The notes under the pieces: model-generated | What the model was told of the DNA's origin: nothing | What the model saw: only the letters and a program-made list of their open reading frames with translations | The model's database searches: none | From: Collinsella provencensis | GTDB lineage: Bacteria > Actinomycetota > Coriobacteriia > Coriobacteriales > Coriobacteriaceae | Length of the DNA: 64,000 nucleotides | NCBI RefSeq assembly: GCF_900199705.1 | Contig: NZ_LT904908.1 | Span: 529,542 to 593,541, forward strand | Reading direction: 5' to 3' | Shown: in pieces, positions 1 through 7,587 of the stretch | Position numbering within the stretch: position 1 is the stretch's first letter | How the letters are laid out: each line of letters opens with the position of its first letter | Translations under genes and position numbers: made by a program

Positions 1-649
1 CTGCAGTCCGGGCGCTGTAGCGCATGTTGGAAGTCTTGATCTTGCGCCCAGAGCAACGTTGGACCGCATTGAAGAGGGATTCCGCTGTGTAATCGATATC
101 GAACAGCCCCGGGCAGGCGCCGAGGTTCAGCCAGCTCTCTTGGCACATCACGGGCTCATCGTCAACCGTGCGAACGCGGCGCATAAACATGACTTCCTCG
201 CCCGCGTTGATACCCAATTCCGCGGCGACCTCAAACGAAGCGGGCGCCGTCCATTTTTCGATAACGATCGTCTTGAAGCTCTTGCCCTGTTCGGCAAGAG
301 AATCGGCAAACGACAAGGGTCGCACGCCGGCGGGGTGGGAGATCCCGGGCTCCGCCACATAGGTTCCACTCCCCCGCATCTGAACGAGCAGTCCCTCATC
401 TACAAGGGATTTCAGGGCTTTGCGCACGGTGCCGCGCGCAACGTTGAACTGCTCCATGAGCTTGTGCTCCGAGGGAATCTTGGTGCGCGGTTTCCATTCC
501 TTTGAGTAGATCTTGGCACGAAGGATATCTGCAAGCTGCGTATAGAGGGTCTCGCGCGGTTTGAGCGCGGGCGCGGGCGCCTGGCTACCAGAATCCTGCC
601 GTTTTGCAGCATTCGCCTCTGCGTTTGCCATTGCCCACACCGTAGCCAT
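1..649 (-). CDS. GntR-family transcriptional regulator with UTRA domain (3' end beyond the window)
   Basis: The gene reads leftward and runs off the left edge with about 216 codons visible. I start it at the ATG at 649; an in-frame ATG at 631 is an alternative. Residues about 35-105 form a winged-helix GntR domain, with the typical run QLADILRAKIYS, then KIPSEHKLMEQFNVARGTVRKAL and a wing ending GSGTYV. From about residue 120 onward the protein looks like a UTRA ligand-binding domain (SFADSLAEQGK, VMFMRRVRTVDDEPV, ESWLN), which places it in the HutC subfamily. Such proteins usually repress sugar, amino-sugar or amino-acid catabolic genes next to them and are released by a small phosphorylated ligand. 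The target would lie to the left of the window, so substrate cannot be assigned. It is absent from a simple complete-ORF list because its stop codon lies outside. Confidence 0.85.
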   Translation of the reverse strand, partial: MATVWAMANAEANAAKRQDSGSQAPAPALKPRETLYTQLADILRAKIYSKEWKPRTKIPSEHKLMEQFNVARGTVRKALKSLVDEGLLVQMRGSGTYVAEPGISHPAGVRPLSFADSLAEQGKSFKTIVIEKWTAPASFEVAAELGINAGEEVMFMRRVRTVDDEPVMCQESWLNLGACPGLFDIDYTAESLFNAVQRCSGRKIKTSNMRYSARTA

Positions 650-1045
650 CGTATCCGTCCAAATTGTCCCGTAGGTTGTTCATGCGTTGTACAGCATAGA
701 CCTTCTTGGCCTATATATATACAGCCTTATGGACAAATACGTAAATCGCACGATTCAAATTGCAAATGCTACGACACCATGAGAGCGGCGCATTTCAAAA
801 ATAACGGATATGCATAGATTAAGAACGGAATCACGAGTATACGCAAATCTATTACCTTATTTACCTGCGCTTTTATTTCAGAAAAAGGCAGACTACTCGG
901 AACATAGAAGAAGAATTATGCATTTCCGTCATTTTTGAAAAAGTAAGGAACGCTCGCGTAAGCCATGTAACTTCACAGCTGTCTGATGCAAAAAGAAAGC
1001 CGCCCGAAGGCGGCTCTCTTAAAGTTTCTGCAGTGCGCTCAAACG
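650..1045. other. Intergenic region between GntR gene and ftsZ terminator
   Basis: No gene seen. The part next to the GntR start is AT-rich and should hold its promoter. It contains an alternating TA run inside an imperfect dyad, GGC-N13-GCC at 708-726, which could be a -10 region and/or GntR operator. A 22-base word at 920-941 recurs exactly at 58343-58364. The ftsZ terminator closes the right end. Confidence 0.5.
998..1019 (-). terminator. Rho-independent terminator of ftsZ
   Basis: Read on the minus strand: stem AGCCGCC, loop TTCG, stem GGCGGCT, then TTTCTTTTT. The stem is 7 bp with a stable UUCG tetraloop and begins about 30 bases after the ftsZ stop codon. Confidence 0.9.
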
Positions 1046-2176
1046 TTAGAAATTGCCACGCTTGAGGAAGTCAGGCAGCTCAAACTGGTCGTTGCCGAAG
1101 TTGGGGAGCTCGGTACCGCCGACGTTGCGCGTGGGAGCGGGAGTGGAGACGGGCTCGGACGCGTGCTCGGCGGTGCGTGCGGACTTGCTGGAAGCGAACA
1201 GCTCGTCCTGACGGTTCACGTTGGCATCGGTAAAGCCCGTGGCGATAACGGTGATACGCACCTGGTCGCCCAGAGACTCGTCCACAACGGTACCGAAGAT
1301 GATGTTGGCATCGGGATCGACGGCGTTGGCAACGAGATCGGCGGCGTCGTTGATCTCCTGGATGCCGAGGTCCTTGGAACCGGCGATGGAAAGCAGGACG
1401 CGCGTGGCACCGTCGATGGAACTCTCGAGCAGACGGCTGGAAATGGCCTGCTGAGCCGCGTCGGTAGCGCGGGTGTCACCAGAGGCGACGCCGATGCCCA
1501 TCATGGCGGTACCGGCCTGCTTCATGATGGTCTTGACGTCGGCGAAGTCGAGGTTGATGACGCCCGGAACGGTGATGAGGTCGGTGATGCCCTGGGTGCC
1601 CTGGGAAAGCACACCGTCGGCCGTAGTGAAGGCCTCGAGCATGGTGGTCTTCTTTTCGGCGATGTCGAGCAGGCGGTCGTTGGGGATGACGATCATGGTA
1701 TCGACAGACTCGGAAAGGGTCTTGATGCCTTCCTCAGCGGACAGCTTGCGCTTGCGGCCCTCAAAGGTGAAAGGCTTGGTCACAACGGCGACCGTCAGCG
1801 CGCCCACGTCGTTGAGTGCGATATCAGCCACGATGGGAGCAGCACCCGTACCGGTGCCGCCGCCCTCGCCGCAGGTGATGAACACCATATCAGCGCCGGC
1901 AAGCGCCTCGGAGATGTCGTCGCGGGACTCCTCGGCAGCCTTGCGACCGACCTCGGGGTTGGCGCCAGCGCCCAAACCGCGGGTGATATCGGTGCCGATG
2001 TGCACCTTGATGTCGGCATCGGAAATGGCGAGCGCCTGGGCATCGGTATTGATGGCGACAAACTCGACGCCGCGGATGCCTTCCTCAATCATGCGGTTCA
2101 CGGCATTGGTACCGCCGCCGCCCACACCGACGACCTTGATGACAGCAAGGTAGTTGTTGATCTCGTTCTCGTGCAT
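1046..2176 (-). CDS. ftsZ: Cell division GTPase FtsZ
   Basis: Tubulin-like GTPase that polymerises into the Z ring at the division site. The protein is 376 residues, normal for FtsZ. Visible signatures are the nucleotide loop [11 protein letters not shown] near the N-terminus, the tubulin signature [10 protein letters not shown] near residue 105, and a C-terminal conserved peptide [11 protein letters not shown] that binds partners such as SepF. I chose the ATG at 2176 because GGAGG sits 7 bases before it; an upstream in-frame start at 2239 has no ribosome binding site and lies inside a promoter-like motif. It is the last gene of the dcw cluster, 315 bases after ftsQ, followed by a strong terminator, so it probably has its own promoter. 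No ftsA lies beside it. Confidence 0.97.
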   Translation of the reverse strand: MHENEINNYLAVIKVVGVGGGGTNAVNRMIEEGIRGVEFVAINTDAQALAISDADIKVHIGTDITRGLGAGANPEVGRKAAEESRDDISEALAGADMVFITCGEGGGTGTGAAPIVADIALNDVGALTVAVVTKPFTFEGRKRKLSAEEGIKTLSESVDTMIVIPNDRLLDIAEKKTTMLEAFTTADGVLSQGTQGITDLITVPGVINLDFADVKTIMKQAGTAMMGIGVASGDTRATDAAQQAISSRLLESSIDGATRVLLSIAGSKDLGIQEINDAADLVANAVDPDANIIFGTVVDESLGDQVRITVIATGFTDANVNRQDELFASSKSARTAEHASEPVSTPAPTRNVGGTELPNFGNDQFELPDFLKRGNF

Positions 2177-2491
2177 GTGCGGTCCTCCGAACGCCTCGTT
2201 TAAACCTGTATCAGGCGGCACTACAACATTAACCCTCAAGTTGAGATTAAAAGTCGAGGTAAACCGCCCTATGTTTGCACAAAAACGCCCATTTAGTCAA
2301 ATTGCTTCACACAGAATGTGGAGCTGACGGGGTTTCCGCAGGTAAGATGGGGCACCGTTTGCCATATGCAAACGGTAGCAGCGGTTTTCCTTGCAGGAGA
2401 GCGGCGTGATCATGCGCGTCTCGTACTAGCTCTACCGCGAGTGGCACCTATCCCCCAAGACGACAGCTATCCCCTTGTAACGGGCCAAAAC
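2177..2491 (-). promoter_or_regulatory. ftsZ promoter/leader region with a dyad-symmetric candidate regulator site
   Basis: 315 bases between ftsQ and ftsZ without a gene. At 2229-2252 lies AACCCTCAAGTTGAGATT flanked by TTA and TAA; its core CTCAA-G-TTGAG is a perfect dyad. A TTGACT -35-like element on the minus strand lies further upstream (about 2296-2301) without a convincing -10. The dyad resembles the repeats before the secreted protein at 44577, and MerR-type regulators such as corynebacterial FtsR are known to activate ftsZ. The link to FtsR is inference. Confidence 0.5.
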
Positions 2492-3850
2492 CTACTGCGG
2501 TGCCGCACGGAACGTGTACGCACCCGGCTCGCGAACATTGATGTACGTCACGCCCTCCCGCTCTTCGAGCAGTTTGGTGACCACGCGTTCCTTCTCGACG
2601 ATGTTCTCAGGTTCGCCGAGCGAGACCTCCACCCCCGAGGTAAGGTTGGCAGCGATGGATTCAACCGAACTCACCGAAAGGCTCTTAATCTGCGCGACGA
2701 ATTCAGGAGAAAAGCCCTTGGCATACGCGAGACCGGCAAGCACCACCTCGTAATTCACCGTTTCACCGCTCTTGGGATTCACATCCGATGGCACGTCAGT
2801 CAAAATGAGAGCTCCCGCTTCCTGCGCAAGGCGCAGAGCGGCATCTGAGGGAGAAAGCTGCGTCGCCCCCTCCGGCGCCGAGCCGTCATCGTTAAGTGCG
2901 ACCTCGTTGCCATCGGCATCCACCGCAATGGCAAGCGACAAGGGCGCAATCCACGTTCCGTCCTCCGAGATACCCCAGGCGATCTCGTCGGCAGTGATAT
3001 AGGCAATCGCCTGGACTTTGTGCTCGACGGGCGTAATCACCAGCGTATGGGGCCATTCACGCTGGATATCCACACCGGCGACCCATGGGCTCGCTTTGAG
3101 CGACTCCAGGATGGCGGACTCATTGACATTAAGCAACGTGGTTCCATCGGGAACTTCTGCCAGCGCACTCACCGTCTCCTGCTCAACGTGGGCGCTCCCC
3201 TTCAACTGGATGTCGGTTGCGGCGAAGATGGGCGAGTTCGCAATGACAAACGCAGCGAGAATCGCCAGCAGCGAGCCGCCGAGCAGGCCGAACACCAACC
3301 CACGACTTACATGCGGGAGCGGAATGCGGGAGAAAACCGACGCGATGGCGCGACCTACGGCGGAGAAAACCGATGCGATGGGTTTCAAAAAGCCGGGGAT
3401 CTTTATGGAGCGACGACGCTTGGCGACCTTGTGCGGGACTTGCGCCGCACGCAAGGTGCTCTTTTGCGAAACGGTCGAACCACCCGCCTGCAAAGGCGAA
3501 CGTCCTGCTTTTGGAGTCGCAGGCTGCTTGAGCTTGGACGCCTGCGCGGGCTTAGAGGCAACAGGCCGTTTGGGCTTCGACGCCTGTACTTGAGGCGAAA
3601 CCTTGGATGCGCCTGCCCGTTTGGGAGTGGCAACGGGACGCGACGAACCGGCGGCCTTAGCCGTCCCCCGCTGTTTTGCAGAGGCGGTGGGTTTTTTGGA
3701 AAAGGGCTTCTTGCTGGGTTTCAAGCTCGGCTTTGCCGCACCGGACTTCGCCGACGGACGCGCCTGCCCTGCGCTCGACGCACGGCGATAGGTGGGCTTG
3801 GGAGCCTTAGAAGCCGAGGAATTTGACTTCGGGCTGGAGCTCAACGCCAT
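2492..3850 (-). CDS. ftsQ: Cell division protein FtsQ/DivIB
   Basis: Bitopic divisome protein linking early and late division proteins. The 452-residue product has an unusually long cytoplasmic N-terminus of about 180 residues rich in Lys, Pro, Ala and Ser. One membrane segment follows near 184-204 (LVFGLLGGSLLAILAAFVIA), then a POTRA domain (ATDIQLKGSAHVEQETV, then TTLLNVNESAILESL) and a beta domain. Start chosen at 3850, where AAGGA lies 5 bases upstream; a farther start at 3877 has no comparable site. The first 44 bases overlap the 3' end of murB, so the two are translationally close. Typical FtsQ tails are far shorter, and the basic tail may bind DNA, membrane or another divisome part (inference). 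Confidence 0.9.
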   Translation of the reverse strand: MALSSSPKSNSSASKAPKPTYRRASSAGQARPSAKSGAAKPSLKPSKKPFSKKPTASAKQRGTAKAAGSSRPVATPKRAGASKVSPQVQASKPKRPVASKPAQASKLKQPATPKAGRSPLQAGGSTVSQKSTLRAAQVPHKVAKRRRSIKIPGFLKPIASVFSAVGRAIASVFSRIPLPHVSRGLVFGLLGGSLLAILAAFVIANSPIFAATDIQLKGSAHVEQETVSALAEVPDGTTLLNVNESAILESLKASPWVAGVDIQREWPHTLVITPVEHKVQAIAYITADEIAWGISEDGTWIAPLSLAIAVDADGNEVALNDDGSAPEGATQLSPSDAALRLAQEAGALILTDVPSDVNPKSGETVNYEVVLAGLAYAKGFSPEFVAQIKSLSVSSVESIAANLTSGVEVSLGEPENIVEKERVVTKLLEEREGVTYINVREPGAYTFRAAPQ

Positions 3851-4718
3851 ACGTTTCCTTAATCTTGCCGTGGACATGCTGGATCACGGCGGCCACATCG
3901 GCGGCGGTCGCAGTTCCCTTATTCACGATAAAGTTAGCGTGAATATCGGAGACCTCGGCCCCTCCTTGCGAAAATCCCTTCAAACCGCATTCCTCGATCA
4001 TAGCGCCAACGGAACGGTTGGGCGGATTGCGGAACACGGAACCGCAGGATGGCACCCCCATGGGCTGTGTGCGACGGCGACGCGTGAGCGAACGCTCCAT
4101 CTTGGCGCGAATCTCATCTTTGGACGCGGGCTTGAGCGAAAGGGTGATCTCGAGGACGATCTCGTCGCGCGGCAAACCGCAGGTTCGATAGCCCCACACG
4201 ATATCATCGTGCGCATAATGGCGAATCCCCTCGCCCGGCTTATACGTGACCACGTCTTCGATAAGGCTTCCGATCCAGTCGGTACGCGAGCCGGCGTTCA
4301 TGGACACGGCGCCACCCACGGTGCCCGGAATACCCACGGCAAACTCAAGACCCGAAAGCCCACGCGAAAGCGCCTCGTTTACCAGGCGCGCAAGCATGGC
4401 GCCGGCACCGACTGTGATGGTGCAACCGTCCTCGCCCACCACGAAGCGGGAGAACTCCGTGCCCAGCGTGACAACGGCACCGCGATAGCCATCGTCGGCA
4501 ACAAGCAGGTTCGAACCCTTGCCAATGATGACCCAGGGAACTTGCTCGCGGGCGAGTACCTCGATGGCGCGGCGCAGCGAATGGTAGCTGTGGCATGTCA
4601 CGAACAGGTCCGCCTTGCCCCCGATGCGATAGGACGTATGGCGAGCGAGCTTTTCCTGCTCCGTGACATCCGTGTCGATCATGCCCGAAAGCGACATGAA
4701 CGCGTTGAAGACTCCCAT
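3807..4718 (-). CDS. murB: UDP-N-acetylenolpyruvoylglucosamine reductase MurB
   Basis: FAD enzyme that reduces UDP-GlcNAc-enolpyruvate to UDP-MurNAc in the second committed step of peptidoglycan synthesis. The product has 303 residues, the type IIa MurB length. The FAD-binding PCMH fold is visible: RHTSYRIGGKADLF, VIIGKGSNLLV, GLEFAVGIPGTVGGAVSMNAG, then the C-terminal GSVFRNP with the catalytic Ser in the PSCGSVF run and a conserved EECGLKG. It starts 3 bases after the murC stop and overlaps ftsQ at its end, so murC-murB-ftsQ look like one transcript. Confidence 0.96.
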   Translation of the reverse strand: MGVFNAFMSLSGMIDTDVTEQEKLARHTSYRIGGKADLFVTCHSYHSLRRAIEVLAREQVPWVIIGKGSNLLVADDGYRGAVVTLGTEFSRFVVGEDGCTITVGAGAMLARLVNEALSRGLSGLEFAVGIPGTVGGAVSMNAGSRTDWIGSLIEDVVTYKPGEGIRHYAHDDIVWGYRTCGLPRDEIVLEITLSLKPASKDEIRAKMERSLTRRRRTQPMGVPSCGSVFRNPPNRSVGAMIEECGLKGFSQGGAEVSDIHANFIVNKGTATAADVAAVIQHVHGKIKETYGVELQPEVKFLGF

Positions 4719-4721
4719 GGC

Positions 4722-6155
4722 CTAGCGAGCCTCCGCCTCGATGTGCGCAACGTGCTCGATGTACTCCGGGCCGACCGTCGTGACGTCGCCGGCGCCCATG
4801 GTGATGAGCAGGTCGCCTGCATGGACTGCCTCGTCCAAACGCTGCATGAGCGCGGGATGATCGGACACGTAGTAGACCTCTTTGGTGGGATGAGCAGCTC
4901 GAATGCGGTCGGCGAGCATCTTGCTCGTGACACCGGGGATGGGCATCTCACCGGCGGGGAACACATCGATGAGGATCAGCGTGTCGGCGTTCTCGAACGC
5001 CTCGACGAAATCGTCGGTGAGCGCCTGCAAACGCGAATAGCGATGCGGCTGGAACACCACATCGACGTGCGGGAAGTCGAGCGTTTTTGCAGCGGCGAGG
5101 GTCGCCTTGATCTCGGTGGGATGATGGCCGTAATCGTCCACAATCGTGACGCCGCGCACGTCGCCCACATGCGTGAAACGGCGGCGTGCACCCTCGAACG
5201 TCGAAAGTGCTTCGGCAGCCTGTGCGGTATCAACGCCGAGCACGTATGCTGCGGCAAGCGACGCGGACGCGTTGAGCATGTTGTGACGCCCGGGATTGCT
5301 CTTGATGGAAACCTCGTGCGTAGTGCCATCAGGCAGCGTCACGTTGAAGGTAGAGCCGAACGTGTACTTCGAGGTAACCGGAGTGCACGTCACATCGTGC
5401 CCCTCCCCTTCGCCATAGGTCACAACCTTGCGACCCGTCGAACGTGCAAGCTCCACCAGATGCGGATCTTCGCCGCACACGATCACTGTGCCGTCCTCGC
5501 CAACCAGACCCATGAACGTGCAGAACGTCTCCTCGATTTGCTCGAGCGAATCGTAATGGTCCATGTGGTCGGCCTCGATATTGGTGACGATAACCACCTT
5601 GGGGCTGAGGTAGAGGAAGGAACTATCAGATTCGTCGGCCTCCACAACGAAGTACTCACTCGAACCGCAACGGCCGTTCGTGTCATAGCCCTCCACGATA
5701 CCGCCGATGAGGAAGCTCGGGTCGAGCCCCATGCGGTCGAGCATGGTGGCAACCATGGATGACGTGGTGGTCTTTCCGTGCGTTCCCGCCGCGGCAATCG
5801 TGGTAAAGCCATAGCCCAGCGCCGAGAGCATCTTGGCGCGATGCCAGACGGGAATACCAAGCTCGCGAGCACGAGCGAGCTCGGGGTTGGTCTCGGGGAT
5901 GGCCGTGGACACCACCACGACATCGGGCATGATCTCATCGATGGTCTCGGCCGTATGACCGATATGGATGGAAACGCCGGCACGCGTAAGCTGGCGAATG
6001 TAACGCGACGTCTTGAGGTCGGAGCCGGTCACGTCGAAACCGCGCTCGTGGAGCACGAGCGCGATGCCGCTCATGCCCGCACCGCCGATGCCGATAAAGT
6101 GCGCGCTCTTAAAATCGGGCGCAGTAGTTGCTTCAGGAACAGCGATGGTCGCCAT
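4722..6155 (-). CDS. murC: UDP-N-acetylmuramate--L-alanine ligase MurC
   Basis: Cytoplasmic Mur ligase adding the first L-Ala to UDP-MurNAc with ATP. The product has 477 residues. Domain 1 opens with HFIGIGGAGMSGIALVL, the MurC UDP-binding motif. The ATP loop is AAGTHGKTTTSSMVA. Later come VVEADESDSSF, NIEADHMDHY, GRHNMLNASA and the C-terminal DDYGHHPTEIKATL and FQPHRYSR motifs. The start at 6155 is set by AGGAG 5 bases upstream; an upstream ATG at 6215 lacks one. It is separated from murG by about 300 bases with a possible own promoter, so it probably heads a murC-murB-ftsQ unit. Confidence 0.97.
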   Translation of the reverse strand: MATIAVPEATTAPDFKSAHFIGIGGAGMSGIALVLHERGFDVTGSDLKTSRYIRQLTRAGVSIHIGHTAETIDEIMPDVVVVSTAIPETNPELARARELGIPVWHRAKMLSALGYGFTTIAAAGTHGKTTTSSMVATMLDRMGLDPSFLIGGIVEGYDTNGRCGSSEYFVVEADESDSSFLYLSPKVVIVTNIEADHMDHYDSLEQIEETFCTFMGLVGEDGTVIVCGEDPHLVELARSTGRKVVTYGEGEGHDVTCTPVTSKYTFGSTFNVTLPDGTTHEVSIKSNPGRHNMLNASASLAAAYVLGVDTAQAAEALSTFEGARRRFTHVGDVRGVTIVDDYGHHPTEIKATLAAAKTLDFPHVDVVFQPHRYSRLQALTDDFVEAFENADTLILIDVFPAGEMPIPGVTSKMLADRIRAAHPTKEVYYVSDHPALMQRLDEAVHAGDLLITMGAGDVTTVGPEYIEHVAHIEAEAR

Positions 6156-6459
6156 GACGTCTCCTCGCGTATCTCGCAGATAAAGTGTAATCAGCCGAAG
6201 GCTAGTATACGACATTCACCTTGCAACGCGCGAAAGCTCACGCTTCATTCGCACACCGATGTGGGAAGATTTGACACGTCTCCCCGTGCTTTTCGACTTG
6301 AAAAGCAAGCAAACCTTCCCAAATTCGTCTGCAACCCGCGCTTTCCGCATGCCGGCTGCCATTTACGAAAGCCCTCCAGCAGGCCGATCAAGCAATCTGC
6401 CGCCCAGGTGCTACGCGAAGTCCTCTAACAAGTCTGCCAAGCAATCCGCTTTCCAAACG
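6156..6459 (-). other. murG-murC gap with murG-tail repeats and a palindromic element
   Basis: 304 bases with no credible gene. On the murC-proximal side a minus-strand TATACT (around 6207) could be a -10 for murC, without a clear -35. In the middle, 6262-6323, is one of two copies of a palindromic element also found at 29603-29663. Next to murG, 6363-6459 carries two degenerate repeats of the last codons of murG. Confidence 0.6.
6262..6323. repeat. Palindromic intergenic element, copy A
   Basis: Left arm TGGGAAGATTTGACACGT (6262-6279) and right arm GCAAACCTTCCCAAA (6309-6323) are imperfect inverted repeats about 30 bases apart, with a further small dyad in between. The same arms and spacing occur at 29603-29663. 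It looks like a small REP-type or folded-RNA element. Confidence 0.55.
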
Positions 6460-6508
6460 TTACGCGAGACCCTCCAACAGATCAGCCAAGCGATCCGCCG
6501 CCTTATCT
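6363..6508 (-). repeat. Three degenerate tandem copies of the murG 3' end
   Basis: On the minus strand the murG tail (GCGGATCGCTTGGCTGATCT, then GTTGGAGGGTCTCGCGTAA) is followed by two related copies ending in TAG at 6411 and TAA at 6363. Spacing between the three stop codons is 49 and 48 bases. All three share the pattern GCGGATTGCTTG, CTGTTGGAGG and CGTA. The second copy would encode KADCLADLLEDFA against KAADRLADLLEGLA in MurG, in a shifted frame. Confidence 0.8.
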
Positions 6509-7587
6509 TGAGCAAGACCACGCGCCGCCTCGTGCATAGCGGCGCGACGCGCAGGGTTCTGCAGCAGGTCCATGAGCTCCTGCTTGAAATCATCGTCATC
6601 GATATCCGCATCGGCAAACACCACAGCTGCGCCCGCATCGGTAAGCAGGCGGGCATTGGTCGTTTGATGGTCAGCCGTCGCAAAGGGATAGGGCACGAGA
6701 ACCGCCGGTACGGCAAGCGCCGCAATCTCGGCAACCGATGAGGCGCCCGCACGCGACAAAACCAGATCGGCGGCAGAGAGCACATCGCCCATGTTGTCGA
6801 TGTAGTCGCACACACGCCAGCGCTTTGCCTCGTCTTCCGTAAGGTTGAGTGCAGCACATGCGTCCTCGTAACCGCCCTTGCCCGTGGAGTGGACCACATG
6901 CAGCCCCTCTACACCCAAAAGCTCGTCTTTGAGTGTGGCGAGGCGCTCGTTGAGATGCTTGGCGCCCAGAGAGCCGCCAAACACAAGGAGCATCGTGGCA
7001 TCCTCGGGAATGCCCAACGCGGCACGTCCCTGCGCGCGATTTCCGTTGAGCACACTCGTGCGAACGGGGTTGCCCGTGAACTCGATGCGCGTATTCGCAC
7101 CGGCATGCGATCGCAAAACGTCCTCAGCCCCCGGCTGCCCCATCGCGATGAGGCTTGCAAGTTTCGCTGACTGCTTATTCGCCAAGCCGGACACGGAGTT
7201 TTGTTCGTGCAATGCCACAGGGATTCCCAGCTTCGCCGCCGCGCGCACGAGGGGAAGCTCCAAATACGCGCCAAAACCGATTGCGACGTCGGGCATAGGG
7301 ATGGAGCCGTTTTTGAACTCTCTGACCAGGCGACGCTCTTCCTTCGCCAAACGCACCAATGCAGGCACCAGTGTCCAAGGGCGCTGGCGATCAAACCCTG
7401 TCACGTGGATGGGATGAAATGGAAAGCCCGCCTGCGGGACGAGCGTCCCCTCCAAACGACGCGTCTCACCAAAGAAATGCACCTCATGGCCACGATCGCG
7501 CAACGCATCGGCAAGCGCAAGCGCCGGATTCACATGTCCCGCAGTTCCCCCAGCGGCAATGGCGACGGTAAGCTTCTTATCGGTCAT
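6460..7587 (-). CDS. murG: UDP-GlcNAc:undecaprenyl-PP-MurNAc-pentapeptide GlcNAc transferase MurG
   Basis: Peripheral membrane GT-B glycosyltransferase that converts lipid I to lipid II. The product has 375 residues. Key motifs are AAGGTAGHVNPALALADAL at the N-terminus, IGFGAYLELPLV, ALHEQNSVSGLANK, a FGGSLGAKHLNERLA loop, and the UDP-GlcNAc pocket SRAGASSVAEIAALAVPAVLVPYP with ADHQTTNA. The start at 7587 overlaps the ftsW stop by 11 bases and has AGAGG upstream. Its 3' end is followed by two decayed copies of its own tail, suggesting past slippage or tandem duplication. Confidence 0.97.
   Translation of the reverse strand: MTDKKLTVAIAAGGTAGHVNPALALADALRDRGHEVHFFGETRRLEGTLVPQAGFPFHPIHVTGFDRQRPWTLVPALVRLAKEERRLVREFKNGSIPMPDVAIGFGAYLELPLVRAAAKLGIPVALHEQNSVSGLANKQSAKLASLIAMGQPGAEDVLRSHAGANTRIEFTGNPVRTSVLNGNRAQGRAALGIPEDATMLLVFGGSLGAKHLNERLATLKDELLGVEGLHVVHSTGKGGYEDACAALNLTEDEAKRWRVCDYIDNMGDVLSAADLVLSRAGASSVAEIAALAVPAVLVPYPFATADHQTTNARLLTDAGAAVVFADADIDDDDFKQELMDLLQNPARRAAMHEAARGLAQDKAADRLADLLEGLA

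Noticed and set aside
986-2203. Long plus-strand open frame opposite ftsZ
   Set aside because: It is an antisense shadow produced by high GC codon bias; the minus-strand frame encodes an unmistakable FtsZ and no ribosome site or domain supports the other strand.
4500-4530. tRNA T-arm-like string GGTTCGAACCC
   Set aside because: It lies inside murB in frame and the flanks do not fold into a cloverleaf. No other tRNA candidate was seen in the window.
3792-5762. 656-codon plus-strand frame opposite murB and murC
   Set aside because: The composition (His/Arg/Asp-rich) is typical of antisense frames, and both minus-strand genes have full motif sets.
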